The notes beneath the pieces are model-generated. The model was not told the DNA's origin. It did no database searches and saw nothing but the letters and a program-made list of their open reading frames with translations. The position numbers and the translations under genes were made by a program. From Saccoglossus kowalevskii (taxonomy: Eukaryota > Hemichordata > Enteropneusta > Harrimaniidae), in the NCBI RefSeq assembly GCF_000003605.2, contig NW_003140817.1, positions 410,026-474,025 on the forward strand: 64,000 nt of DNA, written 5' to 3'. Of the stretch, positions 34,722-47,582 are shown piece by piece. The first letter of the stretch is position 1. Each line of letters starts with the position of its first letter.

Positions 34722-35805
34722 ATGAAGATGCGGGTTATTTTACTTATTGCTTTCCTCTTTGGACTGTTGACAATAATCACTGCAGGTTAGTTACACATTT
34801 TTTTGGAACATCACTCCTGGAAAGAATCATCCAGAGTGTAGAGATATTTTTTTTCCAACCGCGTAGTAAATTGCACGACACGTGTCACCTTGTTGTTTCT
34901 GTACTGATAACGTATGTCGTTCTTTTTAACCGAAGGATATCCTTTGAATTGTTCCAACCCTTGTGTTACAAGGTTGTCTTTTTACACGACCTGGGTGTGT
35001 GCGGCGACTTTTTTTTACGATGTCCGTACTTTTGGTTGTTACTCTCCCTGGATACGGTGCGCGGTGTGCTCTACTACGGGGTCTGAAACAATGACAGATC
35101 GCCAGCCTCTCGTATATATGCGTCAAAATACAGCGATAAAGAAAACAACGTTGACACATTTTTGCGGTTAGACAATTTACTGCCGCTTGAGTAAATCATT
35201 TGTAGGCCGATTACATTTTGGTGTGTACTGGCTGTTCCAGTTTTTCAATTTAATGACAGTGTCACGCGATCGGCATTGCGGTGGACATGCGCCGCAGTCT
35301 TTTTTTTATTTTAAAGTACGTAAACTTTGTATGAGGATATCTAATGAATGTGTTTTCATAACTCTTTATAGTGAAATTAGACGAAACTGAAGATGCCGAA
35401 GAGACGCTAGAGGATTTGGAAGAGGAGATCTTCGAAGAGGTTGTAGCCAGGGAGACGGGCCGTGTTGACCGCACGTTCACGCCGAAAAAGTGCTGCAAAA
35501 TCGGCCGCCGGGTAGCGACGAAATCACTTTACTGTAACATTGACTTGTACCAAGTTGAAAAAAAGAACAACATGGCTCACCGAAGGAAGATGAAGTTCCA
35601 CGGACCCGTGCCCGAGGGAGATTCTTCCTACAAGAACCTGATGGTGAAGGTGGAGAAATGCTACCCAAGCAAATCCACGCGATCAATGTTCACCAAATGT
35701 TGCGAGTATCAATCACGCATCATGCGGGACCTCGAAGATTGCCGAAAGATAACGGATTCTGTCGAGCGCCGCCGCTGCCGAAAGCAGGTTAATGGAAGAG
35801 CGTGA
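34722..35805 (+). CDS. Secreted precursor: signal peptide, acidic pro-segment, basic eight-cysteine region
   Basis: Two exons: 34722-34785 and 35372-35805; the donor is GTTAGT, the acceptor CTTTATAG, and the intron is in phase 1, as often directly after a signal-peptide exon. The product is 165 residues. Residues 1-21 are a hydrophobic signal peptide ending in ITA. Residues 25-44 hold 13 Asp/Glu in 20. From about residue 52 the chain is Lys/Arg-rich with Cys 62, 63, 76, 118, 131, 132, 145 and 157, spaced CC-x12-C-x41-C-x12-CC-x12-C-x11-C. CC-x2-G-x3-A-x5-C at 62-76 equals the first half of the fibulin-type anaphylatoxin-like domain, but the rest does not fit that signature. Acidic pro-segment plus cationic Cys-rich part resembles antimicrobial or hormone precursors. 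Basic sites (VARETGR, HRRK, RRR) could be processing points. Function unknown; the gene model is well supported by TATA, CCAAT, Kozak-type start and splice sites. Confidence 0.8.
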
Positions 35806-36478
35806 GAAGATCACGTGTTTGCCATGTGACAATATTAACTTTGCTCTGATACGATGGACAGAGTATGACACTGCAGCTCACAGAGTTCGGCCGGCACAAC
35901 GACACAAGTATGACAAGTTCGTCACGGCCGTCACTCAGTCACGCCACGGCGTGTCGATGTTGTCGTGATTTGAAGACACTATTAGCACAATTGAGTTGAA
36001 AATTGTATTTTACTATCACGACTGAGCTCTTCTTTGGGTTCCTGTTTACTAATAGACTCTTAAAAAAAACTTTGTTGATAATTATGAGAAATATCATCAT
36101 GATGTTTAATTTCCCCCACCCGAGAGTATTCGTAAATAATTTGAATATCTAGCCGTATACTAGTGGTTCTATAGTTGTCTACACATTATGTCATATAGAA
36201 CGGTCCACCTCCCCGACAAATTAGTTTTTATTAAACCCCGTTTCCATAGCAACGCCTTATGAAACTCAGCACACTTTTTTTCCAGAGTCGGAGTGTCACT
36301 CGATATACGCTCGATGTCGCCGCACCCGTAACCCGTGACAACCGACGAAAAAGTCTGTGCCTCGTATAAAACTTGTATTGATATTTTTTTTTATTTCATG
36401 AAAACATTTTAATATATATAAATGCTAAGTTTGTTGATGTTTTTTTTTTAAAAAAATGGTGGTACACTGCCATAGTTT

Positions 36479-36484
36479 AATAAA
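36479..36484 (+). terminator. Candidate polyadenylation signal of the secreted-peptide gene
   Basis: AATAAA about 675 bases past the stop, followed by A-rich sequence and a second AATAAA near 36493. No earlier canonical hexamer is seen after 35805. Confidence 0.45.
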
Positions 36485-37721
36485 AAAAAAAGAATAAAAA
36501 AACAGTGAGGATAAACAATCTAAGTAATCATTACTTGGTACTGTATGTTAATTTCTAAATTACCCATGACCACCAAGTACATTAGATCGTAGAATCTTGT
36601 TGCTACGCAAAAAATACATGAAAAAAACACGTACGATGAATGCCATCGTTAAGACTGACGTCATTTTTCGCAACAAAGCCGGGAATCGAACGGTCTTTGC
36701 TATTTATTGTTACCCAGGTATTGTTCGGAATCCCTTTATCGTAGTTGAAAACTCCAAACTCACTGAAGCGAGCATGGTCACGTATAAGACCCCCTGTGCA
36801 GTTTGAGGTTTTCTCTTTGATACTGTGATCCTCTCTGACAACTTTTCTTGGCACGACCAAGCTTGCTCCACCATTGTTGTAGCCAGTTTCAAACTAAATT
36901 ATCGCTGCTCACTTGTTTTTAACTTAATATAGAAAGTTTACATTTCTATGAATATATTTGTACAAAAAACAATAATTGTTCTATTCATTAAAACTTTGTT
37001 TAAAACAAACTGAACATGTATTTTATAGTCGTGTGGGTGTGTGTGTATGGGGGGGGGGTGACAGCTTCTACCATGCTATTACGTCATCAAACTCACTCCC
37101 GTGCCTTTCAGTTCAGAATGAGAAACTACTTCAGCGGTCAACTTGTTGACCTTTTTGATCGATTGATCGCAAAGTGCTTTTTTCAGGTATGCATGTCTTT
37201 TCAAACAGACCACTTTATAAGTTCCCCGGTTTCCACAGAGTCGGGGAAGAATGCAAATCCCCTCCCCGACGAATGATGGCCTCTGAATAGATATACTGGT
37301 AAACACGCGACTGTAAATACATGTACATTACATCAGTGGTTGTGGTGAGTTTTATGACAGAAAACACAAGTGAAGATAAATCAACGCCGGTATCGAGGAG
37401 AGAATGATATTCGACAGAGTAGCTACCGAGTCCATCCCGTCTGCAGTGAAAACTAGTTTCGTACAAAAAAAAAAACACACACAAAAAAACACAAGAACCT
37501 CTGACATTTGGGCGCATGTGTGAATATGTGCTCACAATTTTTGACATCTGTTAAGTTTCAGAAAAAAAAAGTTATCAATAACTGTGCGATGCATTCCTTC
37601 ACGTCTCTTGGATTGGTGACTTTGAAATTCACACTCGTACAAGTCGCAAGTTATACTTGAAGACTACAGCACCTGTGATAAGTGAATCTATAAGCGCGTT
37701 CACTGTCCCAAATCAGTAAAA
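36485..37721. other. Intergenic region
   Basis: No supported gene. Contains a G run near 37050 and (ACACAAAA)-like low complexity near 37465-37490. Confidence 0.4.
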
Positions 37722-37749
37722 GTTGAACCATGGAGCTCCATGGTTGAAC
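37722..37749. mobile_element. Ultrashort palindromic insertion E6: 14 bp between 7-bp direct repeats
   Basis: GTTGAAC (37722-37728) and GTTGAAC (37743-37749) flank the perfect 14-bp palindrome CATGGAGCTCCATG. It is the smallest member of the set and lies 3 bp left of a MITE. At this length a chance arrangement is harder to exclude. Confidence 0.5.
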
Positions 37750-37752
37750 AGT

Positions 37753-38070
37753 CAGTGGCGGTGGTACCGTGGGGGCAGTGGGGGCGTCGCCCCCACGATA
37801 CAATAAGGTGAAACACTCATCTATATTTGTCACTAAAATCCACCGCAAATGTCGGTAGAAATGCACACCGTGCGGCCCAACGTAGGAGAAATATTACCTA
37901 AGTGTGCCATCAAAATTTGCTCCCAAAATGCAGCAAGGAAACAGCGTGTCAGAGGGTCTAGATTTCAAAATTTTCACGGGGGAGCATGCCCCCGGACCCC
38001 CCAAGAAAGGTCGCGCATTCACGTAAAATCTTTGCCCCCATAGTAAAAAAAAAAACTGACGCCGCCTCTG
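37753..38070. mobile_element. hAT-like MITE, 318 bp, with 5-bp target duplication
   Basis: The ends are CAGTGGCGG (37753-37761) and CCGCCTCTG (38062-38070), inverted with one mismatch, and are flanked by ACAGT (37748-37752 and 38071-38075). Inside are GC-rich foldback pieces: GGGGGCGTCGCCCCC and GGGGGAGCATGCCCCC. Ends beginning CAG with GGCGG suggest the hAT superfamily, and a 5-bp duplication fits the hAT5 type; the class is inferred. Confidence 0.75.
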
Positions 38071-38075
38071 ACAGT

Positions 38076-40488
38076 ATATCGAAAATGCCGACGGAGTCGT
38101 TAGAATTTGATCGGCTCGTGGTCTTGATGGTTGGTCTATGCGCCGGGGTTTGTGGTTGGGGCGTGGCCGGCAAAAAGACGCCTTGCCAATACTTCTCATG
38201 ACTCAACAATCGTTACAAAAACGTGTGACCGCGGTATTTTTTTAAGGATCGATAACATACACAAAATTAACGGTTTGTCTTGCAACACCATGGAAACAAC
38301 ATTAAAAACAAAGGCGGACACGTTGCCCGATGCACAAACCTTCGAATGAACATTTAGTTTAAATGCAATGCTGGATGTCCACGTGGTTTGTGGTCTGTAT
38401 GACAAAATGGCTTTTGAAAGATTACGCGGCCGGTTGGCCGGTTTTGAGCTATTTGTTTATATGTCCGAAAATACGTCTGCTTTTGATGGGAGGTAATGTA
38501 AGTACACATGTTACAAAACAAGAGAAAGCCTGTCTCAATTTTGTCTTTAATTATTGCGGTGAACAACGACTGGAGACAACTCGGTCAACAGAAGCCGAGT
38601 CGTTCGATACGGCACGTACTGTTTATGTGCCGGTGAATCCGAAGATGAGGGGTCAGCCCAAAATGAATCAAATGACCGACCTCGTACTTTAGTGAGTGTG
38701 TACAGAATGGGGATCCAGTGCTATTATCTGGTGTGAAAGCAAAAAACGTTTGTTTGTTATCGGTAAAGCATTTTAGGGGGACGCGCAGAAATGTCTGGTA
38801 TTTCATTTTTTGTGAGCAGTGTGCGACCCGGATGTGGGTGTCATGAAAAGGCACGGGCAAGGTGTAAAGAAAAGGTGTGGTTGTCGTCTGTCGCCTTTTT
38901 CGTCCGCGTCGTCATTTTGTTTTAATGGTGTGGGCAGTTTTCCCCGTCCCAATTAGCGTCCAATAAATTTGAATAAGTTGTTGATTGCTTACAATCATTC
39001 GTTTGAATACTTTCGGATGGTGCGAATTGCTCGCGAAAACTAATCAAAACACAGGCGAGTTGAAATAAATTAATTCACCCACTTTTCTCACCAGATTCCC
39101 TCGCCAAACACCGCCACGATCAACCCAAGGCGTCCACAACACCTATCAGAAGTTGGTCGATTGGCTCCCCAATTACGAGATTTCGCCATAAAAAATATAG
39201 GTTTCTGAGATTTAGGTCCTTATCCCACTTTCTTCCCTGAAAGATAGACAGTACTGAGATCGGTCAATGCTCAATGCTCAAACTTAAACATTTCTTTGAC
39301 ATATCTTTATAAATGCTATGTTCATTATTCCTTTTTATTAGAAACTGACATTGTTGTATACTCATTCAAGTACGACACTTTGAAAACAAAACAAAACAAG
39401 ATAAAGCCGTATTTTGAATTGGTTTACAAGTTGTCAAAGGACATTGGCGGTAAAAAAAAAAAGTGTTAACGGTGGGACAATAAATATTTTCCAGACAGCG
39501 TGAGACGATAATTATTTAACTTTTCCAGGTGTGACCGCATCCGACGACGGATGTGACACCTCGTAAAGTTGTCCGACCAACCATGTAGCTAAAATAGAAC
39601 CAATCCAATCCAACTAGCGATTATTTGTGTGTATGATTTTGTTTCGGTTTTGCCAGTAGTGTTCATCAAAGTCGCGACCACGTGGATCTTATCGACGTCC
39701 CTTAAAGGACGTACACATATGCATCAGCCCACGTCGAACGTTGAAAACGTTCCGGCGGTAAAGTTCTTAACTGGCATTCTGAAGTTAAATAAAAATTGTC
39801 ACATTCCCGTAGTGTTCAAATAAATTCTAGTGCCCAGACTATCTTAAGGCGTGGAATCGCGAAGAAAACCCACGCATCGGGACAATGAGAGAGAAAACAA
39901 TTACGGTAACCGCAAACAACGTGAAGATGGTACGATGGGAACCGGTAGCATGGGTGGAATGGTTCTAAAAACTCGTGGGATAGTGGCTTTGTTTTCATTG
40001 AATTGAGAATCGACGATAGAATAAATGTTCACAAAGTGGTGAACGTCACTGGATTCCTGACATCACCACGTAACAATTCCTCCCACCCACGTACCGGTCA
40101 TCTAAGTAAACCTCGACGGTATTCATACGTGGACACATCTCGCTTCGTTCATAGATCGCGTCATCGGAAACTTTGTCGCACTAAGTGCTGTCAATCAACT
40201 GACAATTGGAATTCGTTTCAATGTCATTAAAATAGAAATCGCCTTTCTTTACGTGTTTAAAGTAGCTGTTTCGCTTTCTACGTACTAAAAATAAAACCAA
40301 CAACAATTGACTATTGAATCGCCACAATACGTGTGTTTGAACAGATTTAGCTTTAATCATGGTAATCTTTTCTATAATTCACAGATCACCATGGTCAGTC
40401 TGTACACAGTCCATCTATCCTATATTATATAAAGGGAATATGGTCTGTATAATGGAGCAGCAAGTTTTCTGCAATGGAGCAAGTTTTC
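38076..40488. other. Intergenic region
   Basis: No supported gene. Frames such as 38363-38692 are short and lack motifs. Confidence 0.4.
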
Positions 40489-40533
40489 GACAAACCATAG
40501 TCCGTCTATAAATAGAAAGACCGTGGACAAACC
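40489..40533. mobile_element. Ultrashort palindromic insertion E2: 29 bp between 8-bp direct repeats
   Basis: GACAAACC (40489-40496) and GACAAACC (40526-40533) flank 40497-40525, an imperfect palindrome (AGTCCGTCTAT ... ATAGAAAGACC) ending GACCGTG, the same right end as E3. Confidence 0.75.
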
Positions 40534-42500
40534 TATGAGCGCGTTCACATGCGAATTCCTCTACACTGTACCAGTACCGTACCAATTATAAAGCCCGATT
40601 TCCAGGCACTGTCCTACGCGTACTGCGTACAACCATGCCTGTTATACTGCCCTCGACGGTATTATTTCATTCAGTGACAAGCGATTCGATGGACGTCCGA
40701 GGCTGAGTCACAGTTGCGCGGCGGCAAGAGAGCTTGAGTCCAGTCCCGTACTGAGCTTTGGTTCTGTATAGTGGTCTGACACGTTTTGTATAATCGGTAA
40801 CCTGGCCCGTCTGGCTAATAACTTTTGATCAGAAATGGGTAACAATGATTGCCGCCATCATATTAAACCAGGCTGACACAGGCCCGGGGAAATGTTTTAC
40901 ATAAGTAATGTTTTATTTTTGTACAATCATTCTGTCATAGAACTGAATGGTTTCCATTATAGTCCAATACATGCGACTTTCTCTGGACTGGAATGTCTAA
41001 TGGAGGAATTATGCCTTTGTTTTTCAAATAGCGTAACTGAAATTAAATATATATATATATGGGATATATGTGTCTCATATATACAAAGATGGCGACTTTG
41101 ATTGCTGCGCAGATCAACGAGTACAAACTGAGGCATTACCAAGCTTTAATTAGGTATTTTATTAGGTGTTTAGAAGGTATCGAAGGAGTCACGAGCGGTA
41201 ATTAGTGCCAGTCGCTCACAGGCTAAACCTCACAGTTGTGATTTACATTAGAAGAGCGCATTGGATTATGAGAAAATCAATGTTTATCAACACAAATGTC
41301 GCACATGCGCAGCGTGACGACTGCCGTCCTTTAAGCAATTTACGTCCATTGATTGTTGCGCAGATCGCAAGAACGCGAAAGTTTTTCTTGTCTCTTATTT
41401 GTGAATGCCTGATACCTATTTCTTGATGAGAAAATTGTTATTTATTTGTTATATATATGATTACTACAAATAAACAGTTTGAAAACCACTAGACCAAGAA
41501 ATGTTACTATCTGATGATGATGGACATTTCGAGGCTGTTACTCAACAAATCTAATAATCTGTGTTTAATGGTAACAAAATACCTTGGTTGTGGACGCATT
41601 CAGAATGCTAATTCATAATAATTTGTTTCCCTGATTTTGTTTGCATTTTTGTATTATTTTCCAACCTTTCCAGAGTAAAATTAACTGGTAGGTCATGCTG
41701 AGTTAAATATGCATTTTTCATCCGCAAAGTTTAAATATTTATTTTATATTAACAAAAAGTTGACAGATATGCATAGTTTACAAAATATGTTGAACAAACT
41801 GGGATTATTCATGTAGTACACATATGTTAGTTTAGTGTCCATCAGACAAAGTCGGAAACAAAATTATGAGCTCAGTTCATTTCCGTTCGAAGCCACTTCT
41901 CGGATAAGCCCTGACCGATAGCTTGCGAAATTGTTACAAAGACAAGACATATTGGTATACACGGGCATTTGTGGGTTTTTTTTCGTTGATGTTTGACCCG
42001 AATTGACCATTTATTTCCGTCGCCCCCTAAAAAAAAACATTTCACCTTACGCATGCCTAGGCCGGTTCATAGTTTTACCGTCAAATTAGTTTACTTGATT
42101 GTGATATTAAAATATCGGATTAAATGAAAAAAAAAATAGACGAACTTTACAAAAATTACATCTATATGTAAATCAAAATTTCACCACGACGTATTGAGAG
42201 TTGTACATGAACTAACATCTCCCATCATTAACGAGAGAACATGGTAAAAGTATCAAAAGCGCCATCATGATTGTCAAATTTTAATCAATACTAGTATATT
42301 TGTTATAATTATGTGTGATACTCGCAATAATGGATAAGTCAGACGAAGCAAAAATGTGACCATCATGTGTGTATCTAACCCCCCTCCCTATCCTATTATT
42401 TATCGAATGGCCAATGTGGTACATGGCGATCACTGGCAGCGTATAGCGGTTGTTGTTCGGGGCTAAAGGATCAATAGTTTTTGGGTTCAAATTCGACTTA
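40534..42500. other. Intergenic region with one dispersed repeat
   Basis: No supported gene. Holds repeat family 2 copy 1. Confidence 0.4.
41058..41165 (+). repeat. Dispersed repeat family 2, copy 1 (carries AAAGATGGCG)
   Basis: Shares with 46420-46535 (inverse) and 54765-54900 the series GTCTCATAT-CAAAGATGGCGA-TTTGA-TGTTGC/TGCGC-CGAGTACAA-TTACCAAGCTTTAATTAG. AAGATGGCG resembles the YY1 core. Boundaries are approximate. Confidence 0.6.
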
Positions 42501-45500
42501 AAAAGAATGGACCAAAACAGGTCCCAGGTGAGCCTTTCACTGAATTAATTTAGTTAAAACGCAGAGTTCTTGAAAATCGGGCACACTTACACGGCTGAAA
42601 TAGGGTCGCTGATAATCGGTGTCCAAAATATTCGATCTTGTGTATATGTTTGTAACACGTACGGGGTACAACAAAGGTTAAAAATACGAATCAGGTTTTA
42701 TTCGTTCTTTGGGATTACGACCACGATGGCAAAACAAATCAATCCAACCCTACGCTTGCATATTCTGTTTTCACCACAAAAGTTATAAAACCGAGCAGTT
42801 CAGAATATTAAGCCCTGGTAAAGTGTGAATCTGTGTATAGCAGTTACATGTCCGACGTCACAGGCCACTCAAGTCGCAACTGAAAGCCGAAGAAAAGACA
42901 AACATATTAAATGTTGTCAGTAACAATTGTGACACAAACAAATTGCACACCACTGTAATTCTTGCATTATTTCGAGTACAATGCTTGTAGTTAATTTTAA
43001 AAATTGTAAATCAGATTCCACGGAGAAACCACGGCTTCTTGTTTCATGAAGGTTATTTACGTAAAGGCGTATTGAATGTTTCGTATACGCCCAAATCAAG
43101 CACTCGGGCACCACGCAAACGCATTTGCATAACGAGAGGGAATTTGCAGTCGGGTATCGTGTTTATATATAAATTGGTCCATGATGCACCCCGTCAACAG
43201 AAAACTAAGACGTCGCAATATTAGATCGTGTTAAAATCAGAAAGTTGACTGGACGGGAAATACCTAACGGTATACAATTCTCACTACGTTACAGTTGTTC
43301 TGATTGGTTACTGACTAGGTGTAATCGTCCCTCGTCCAATCAAAAGCGGTTTCTCACGAAGATGTCGGTACGATAAAGTGTTATGTACTTGCAGTTCGAA
43401 GAAACCAATATCATTAAATATGCGGCTTACGTACCGACACCGAACCCGGCGTCTCGAATATGTAGTGTTTTGAATCGGAGTTGCTAAGCGTGTCCGTAAG
43501 CGAGAGTTCTGGTTACAGGTTAACGTCCGGAGAAAGAGTTCACTCGTACTATTGTAACACTTTTCTCGTTCTGTAGTCAAGGTGACCCTCAGCTGTCAAC
43601 TTCCAGATCGTAGCAGTCAGTTAAGTAATTGATTATCCCACTTGCAGTCGCTGTGTTTGTTTTTATGTTGCATGATTAATAAACACTCGTCCGTTATCGA
43701 CCGACGTGACATATGATTGATCGGTCTCTTGCTTTATAACCTTTGACCCTTTAACCGTTAATGTTGTGGTGCAGGCCGTGGTACAATCAAAAGACGGTAT
43801 CGTATGATAAAAATGAAAATTTGTGATTTATATGGGCATTAACATTAATTTATCTCCCGGAATAAAATGTTGCGAATATGTTTCGTAAACATTTAAGTTT
43901 CAAGCTGGATTTTGTAATAGCAATACACACTTAATTTGATCGTTTTGTCATAAAGCAGGTATACATTTTTTGGCAACTGTTTCTTATAATGATAAAAAAT
44001 GATTTAGAGAACAAAACTATTTGGCCCGATGCCTGACAATTTGAATGTAGCCATGGAATTATTCATCCGTGGTTCAAGTTCATTGACACAGTCACCAGTC
44101 ACGGCTGAGTCGAAGTACACTGAACTTGGCAGTACCGGTATATTCTGTTCAGTCGCTGTGTTGGATGTTTGTAAGAGAACATTGCAAAAACAAACTCTTC
44201 ACTTGGTTTTAAGTTCACGAATTTTTTCAGCAAAACAATGAGTTCTATTGTTATTTTACATGTTAACGTGAATTTAACGAAAAATTAAAATTGATTTTAA
44301 ATTAAAATAGTGAAATTAAAATAATTAGAATAATTTGTTATCTAATTGACAGTATATATAATTAGCTCAGTAGTGTCTGCCTATGTTTTCAAATAATAAC
44401 TTGCCGTATTGAGCCATGACATGTTGGGTCACGTGATAGTTGCGCCTAATACAGACATTTTTTGTCGTAAAAAAGTAAAAGAACAAAATATTCAACGAAG
44501 ACCCCTTCAAATAATTTTGTGGGCAGAAAACGTATGATGAATCACACAATAAAACCACACCGTTCAGTAAAACGATGTAAAAAATGTCATACACATTGTA
44601 CAGACAAAATTATTAGATATTAATAACAAGATTCAACAGTATGAATTGCCATCTTTAAATAAGAAGACCAACTCAGATCCCAGCCTTAAACCATAGACTA
44701 TTAACTACAGGTCGTACAACATGCCATGATTACACGGAAAATCGGCGTCATGGCAACTGCGTTTCGTTTCTATGACGATACTATTTTGCCAGTTCAGATC
44801 TGAAGACGCAGTTCAGTATAACATTTTTTTCTCGTGGGAATGCATGATTATAATGTGTTTATTCCACTGGGAAGGAAAAGGAATCATCGCTATGCTCCAG
44901 TTGTGATTCCATAGTGCACTATTGTTGTGGAAGGTATTTGCGAACTTGTTGCCAATTAAATGTTTCTCTTGGGCAATCAATTCTTCGAACACTGAGAACC
45001 GAGCTGAATGCACCGGTTCATGTTTGAGACGCCATCGTCCCTCCCCAAACCAGGAATTTGCTGGGGACAGCACTGAATCAAAACTGCAGCAAAAGATGCA
45101 TCTTCGCTGGCCCGGGCAGATTTATACAAGGGTATACATGCCAAACTAGCAATTGAAAAATCATGATGGTGAAAGCTTGTGGGTCAGAACTTTTTTTTGT
45201 TCTTAAACAACTTTATTCAGATCAATGAACATGCCTAATGTGGGAATGAGTTACACACAGAATCCGCAAATCCGTGGCATTGGAAACTCTTCTGAAAGTG
45301 TCGTCTTCATACACGCCATCTACGGATAGTAATCTTCATAGGTAATAATAAAGGAGAGCGACGACGACATACATATACAGGGGTTACGGACTGGACCCGA
45401 CTAGTTCTGATGAACTACTATATCTGTAATCCCCACCAAAAAAGGAAAGTACTCTAAGTAGAATTCATTATTTATTTATATATATATATATATATATTTA

Positions 45501-45954
45501 CTACCTGCCTGTACAATTTCTACATTTAATGTTGTTTTCAAAACTTTTCCCGGTGAAATAAATTCCATTCACATTCATTCATTCACATACGGAAAAAATA
45601 CGTATTCTTTTCTAGCTGCGAAGTGAACGTTGACAATGACGTCACTCAGTTATAGTGTAAATGGTAAGTCACAACAATACAAAAATAGCTAGTCAACATT
45701 TCAACTCACAGAACTCAACTTAACAAAACAGTTTCAAATTTCGGAAAGAAGTTGGTGTACAAATTACGAGCCAGACTTTTAAAAGACCATATCGATTGAT
45801 GGGGTGAAGGGTGACATGACCTTTCGAGCGCGGCGGGGATAGAGAGGGGGGTTGAAGAAATCTGAGTGGACGATGCTACTCAGCTAAAAAAATCTGCGAA
45901 AAGTACGCAGCGTGTTAGTTTATGAACGACGTCGAGCGAACATTTAAAAAATAA
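42501..45954. other. Intergenic region
   Basis: No supported gene. A donor-like CCCAG|GTGAGC near 42529 follows a short ATG-started frame (MDQNRSQ), too little to call. A (TA)n run lies at about 45476-45497. Confidence 0.35.
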
Positions 45955-46055
45955 AATTAAAGCGGGAGGGTCGTCACTTGCGCATGCATGTCCCACGCGA
46001 CGATAACAACACACGCTAAAACGCAAAGGCTCATGGGTAGACGCTTATCCACTGG
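45955..46055. mobile_element. MITE family 1, copy D (central fragment)
   Basis: Matches the centre of copy C: GTCACTTGCGCATGC, GCGACGATAACAACACA, GCTAAAACGCAAAGGCTCATGG and GTAGACGCTT. Both family ends are missing. Confidence 0.65.
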
Positions 46056-46419
46056 ACAATACCCCTCCCCCACCACACACACAGTGTTCCAACAAATGCA
46101 TATGATATAGACATTATTATTGCGTACGTATACCATTTTAATATTTCTGTTGTCGAAACATGTTACAGTACACTATTATGTATTTAGTATGATACATGTC
46201 CTTATTTTAAGGTATCATGATTTAATATTTTTAATTTGTCTTATGTATTTTGCTATTTGTATGATATGTTATAGACTGGATACCCAGTTGTAGATCATGT
46301 GTTAGCGTCGCCAAATTCTATGTCTAGTCTGTATGTTTCATATGTCATTTTGTTTATTCTATAAACCGGTACGTAATTACGCCGATGACTCATTCGTTAC
46401 CCTTTAATCACCAAAGAAA

Positions 46420-46535
46420 TTATCTAGTTGAGCTTGGTAACGTCTCAGCTTGTACTCGCTGGTCTGAGCAACAGCCAAACTCGCCATCTTTGTTCACATG
46501 AGTCCTATATCTCGCGCACGCGTGGTACGACGACC
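46420..46535 (-). repeat. Dispersed repeat family 2, copy 2
   Basis: Reverse complement of the family: on the + strand AGCTTGGTAACGTCTCAGC, TTGTACTCG and CTCGCCATCTTTGTTCACATGAG. Upstream of this core, CGCGCACGCGTGG resembles the sequence before copy 3. Confidence 0.6.
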
Positions 46536-47220
46536 ACCGTTCCCCAACTTTCAGTAGGTATTTACAGTTTGTTGATCTGCATTTGTTCTATTGGAGACAC
46601 GTGATTCGTGTGAACGTTTGAAATTTAATCTTGCTATATGGCCAGATTTCTGCGCAGTATAAAATTATTGGTCTGATCATAGCATGGTATAATAGGGCGC
46701 CATCACATAAATCTTCTAGCAGATGGTCAGATCTCTCTATCACTTGTAATCTTCCAACCATCGACTGAATTTATAACCCCATTCTCTATGATTTATTCAG
46801 CGCGAGTTGGCACTATGTATCCAATGACAACACTTCGCCGTTTCTAAACAATTTTCAGAACACGCACTCGCTTATATATATCTAACAACTCCCGATTGAC
46901 AAAGGTCACCAAAGGGCACATTTACAGAGGGACAGAAGTTGATTTAAAGGTGGGATTCGAAAACCAAACATCAATAAATCTCCGATCCCGTCTGTGGGTC
47001 GAATTGTGGGCACATGCGTCTTCTACTGGGTCTGGATCTTCTCGTCCTTGACCTTCGCAAGTCACACAGCCGTTTGTGGTCTCGTACATAGACGGCTTGA
47101 AGTCTAGTTAATATGTAGGCTTTGAAGGTGCACGTAGTGGGCAAATATATTATTATATTTGGGTTACCATACTAGTAGTTTCATAGTTTCATAACCAGAG
47201 CAGGACGACATGTTTTAAAA

Positions 47221-47308
47221 TCAATTACTGACAGGAGATGTATTCAATACTGTAGAGGCACCGATGCCGGGGTTCGATGTGAAAACTGACCATTGTGCGA
47301 ATTTGACG
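47221..47308 (-). CDS. Candidate terminal coding exon, unknown protein
   Basis: On the - strand a good acceptor (TTTCATCTTCTTCTCAG, ending at 47309) leads into 28 codons to TGA (47221-47223). The peptide contains VKFAQWSVFTSNPGIG and ends TSPVSN. No upstream exon or homologue is recognised. At this length a chance open frame is likely enough to keep confidence low. Confidence 0.18.
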
Positions 47309-47535
47309 CTGAGAAGAAGATGAAATATTTGACATTGCATGTTCATGACCGAATTACATTGTAAAGTACATGTATATATTGTTTTCATTTGTATAAAAAA
47401 AACTGAAGAACACACACACGTACACAAAAACCAGCTAATAGTCGCGATTGTTATTGTACGTACTCCATAACCAGTGCACATGCGCAATAGAGAGTCACAT
47501 CGAACGGACACTCAGCTGAGTGGACAACTTTGTCA

Positions 47536-47582
47536 GTTCATGTACATTCCCTCTATAGACTATAGAATGACTGTGGTTCAAG
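47536..47582. mobile_element. Ultrashort palindromic insertion E5: 33 bp between imperfect 7-bp repeats
   Basis: GTTCATG (47536-47542) and GTTCAAG (47576-47582, one mismatch) flank 47543-47575. The insert is an imperfect palindrome (ACATTCCCTCTATAG against CTATAGAATGACTGT) ending GACTGTG like E2 and E3. Probably an older member. Confidence 0.5.

Noticed and set aside
45636-45667. First coding exon starting at an ATG within ATGACGTCACTCAG and ending at GGTAAGT
   Set aside because: Only nine codons, no downstream exon recognised; the TGACGTCA CRE-like palindrome alone is not enough.
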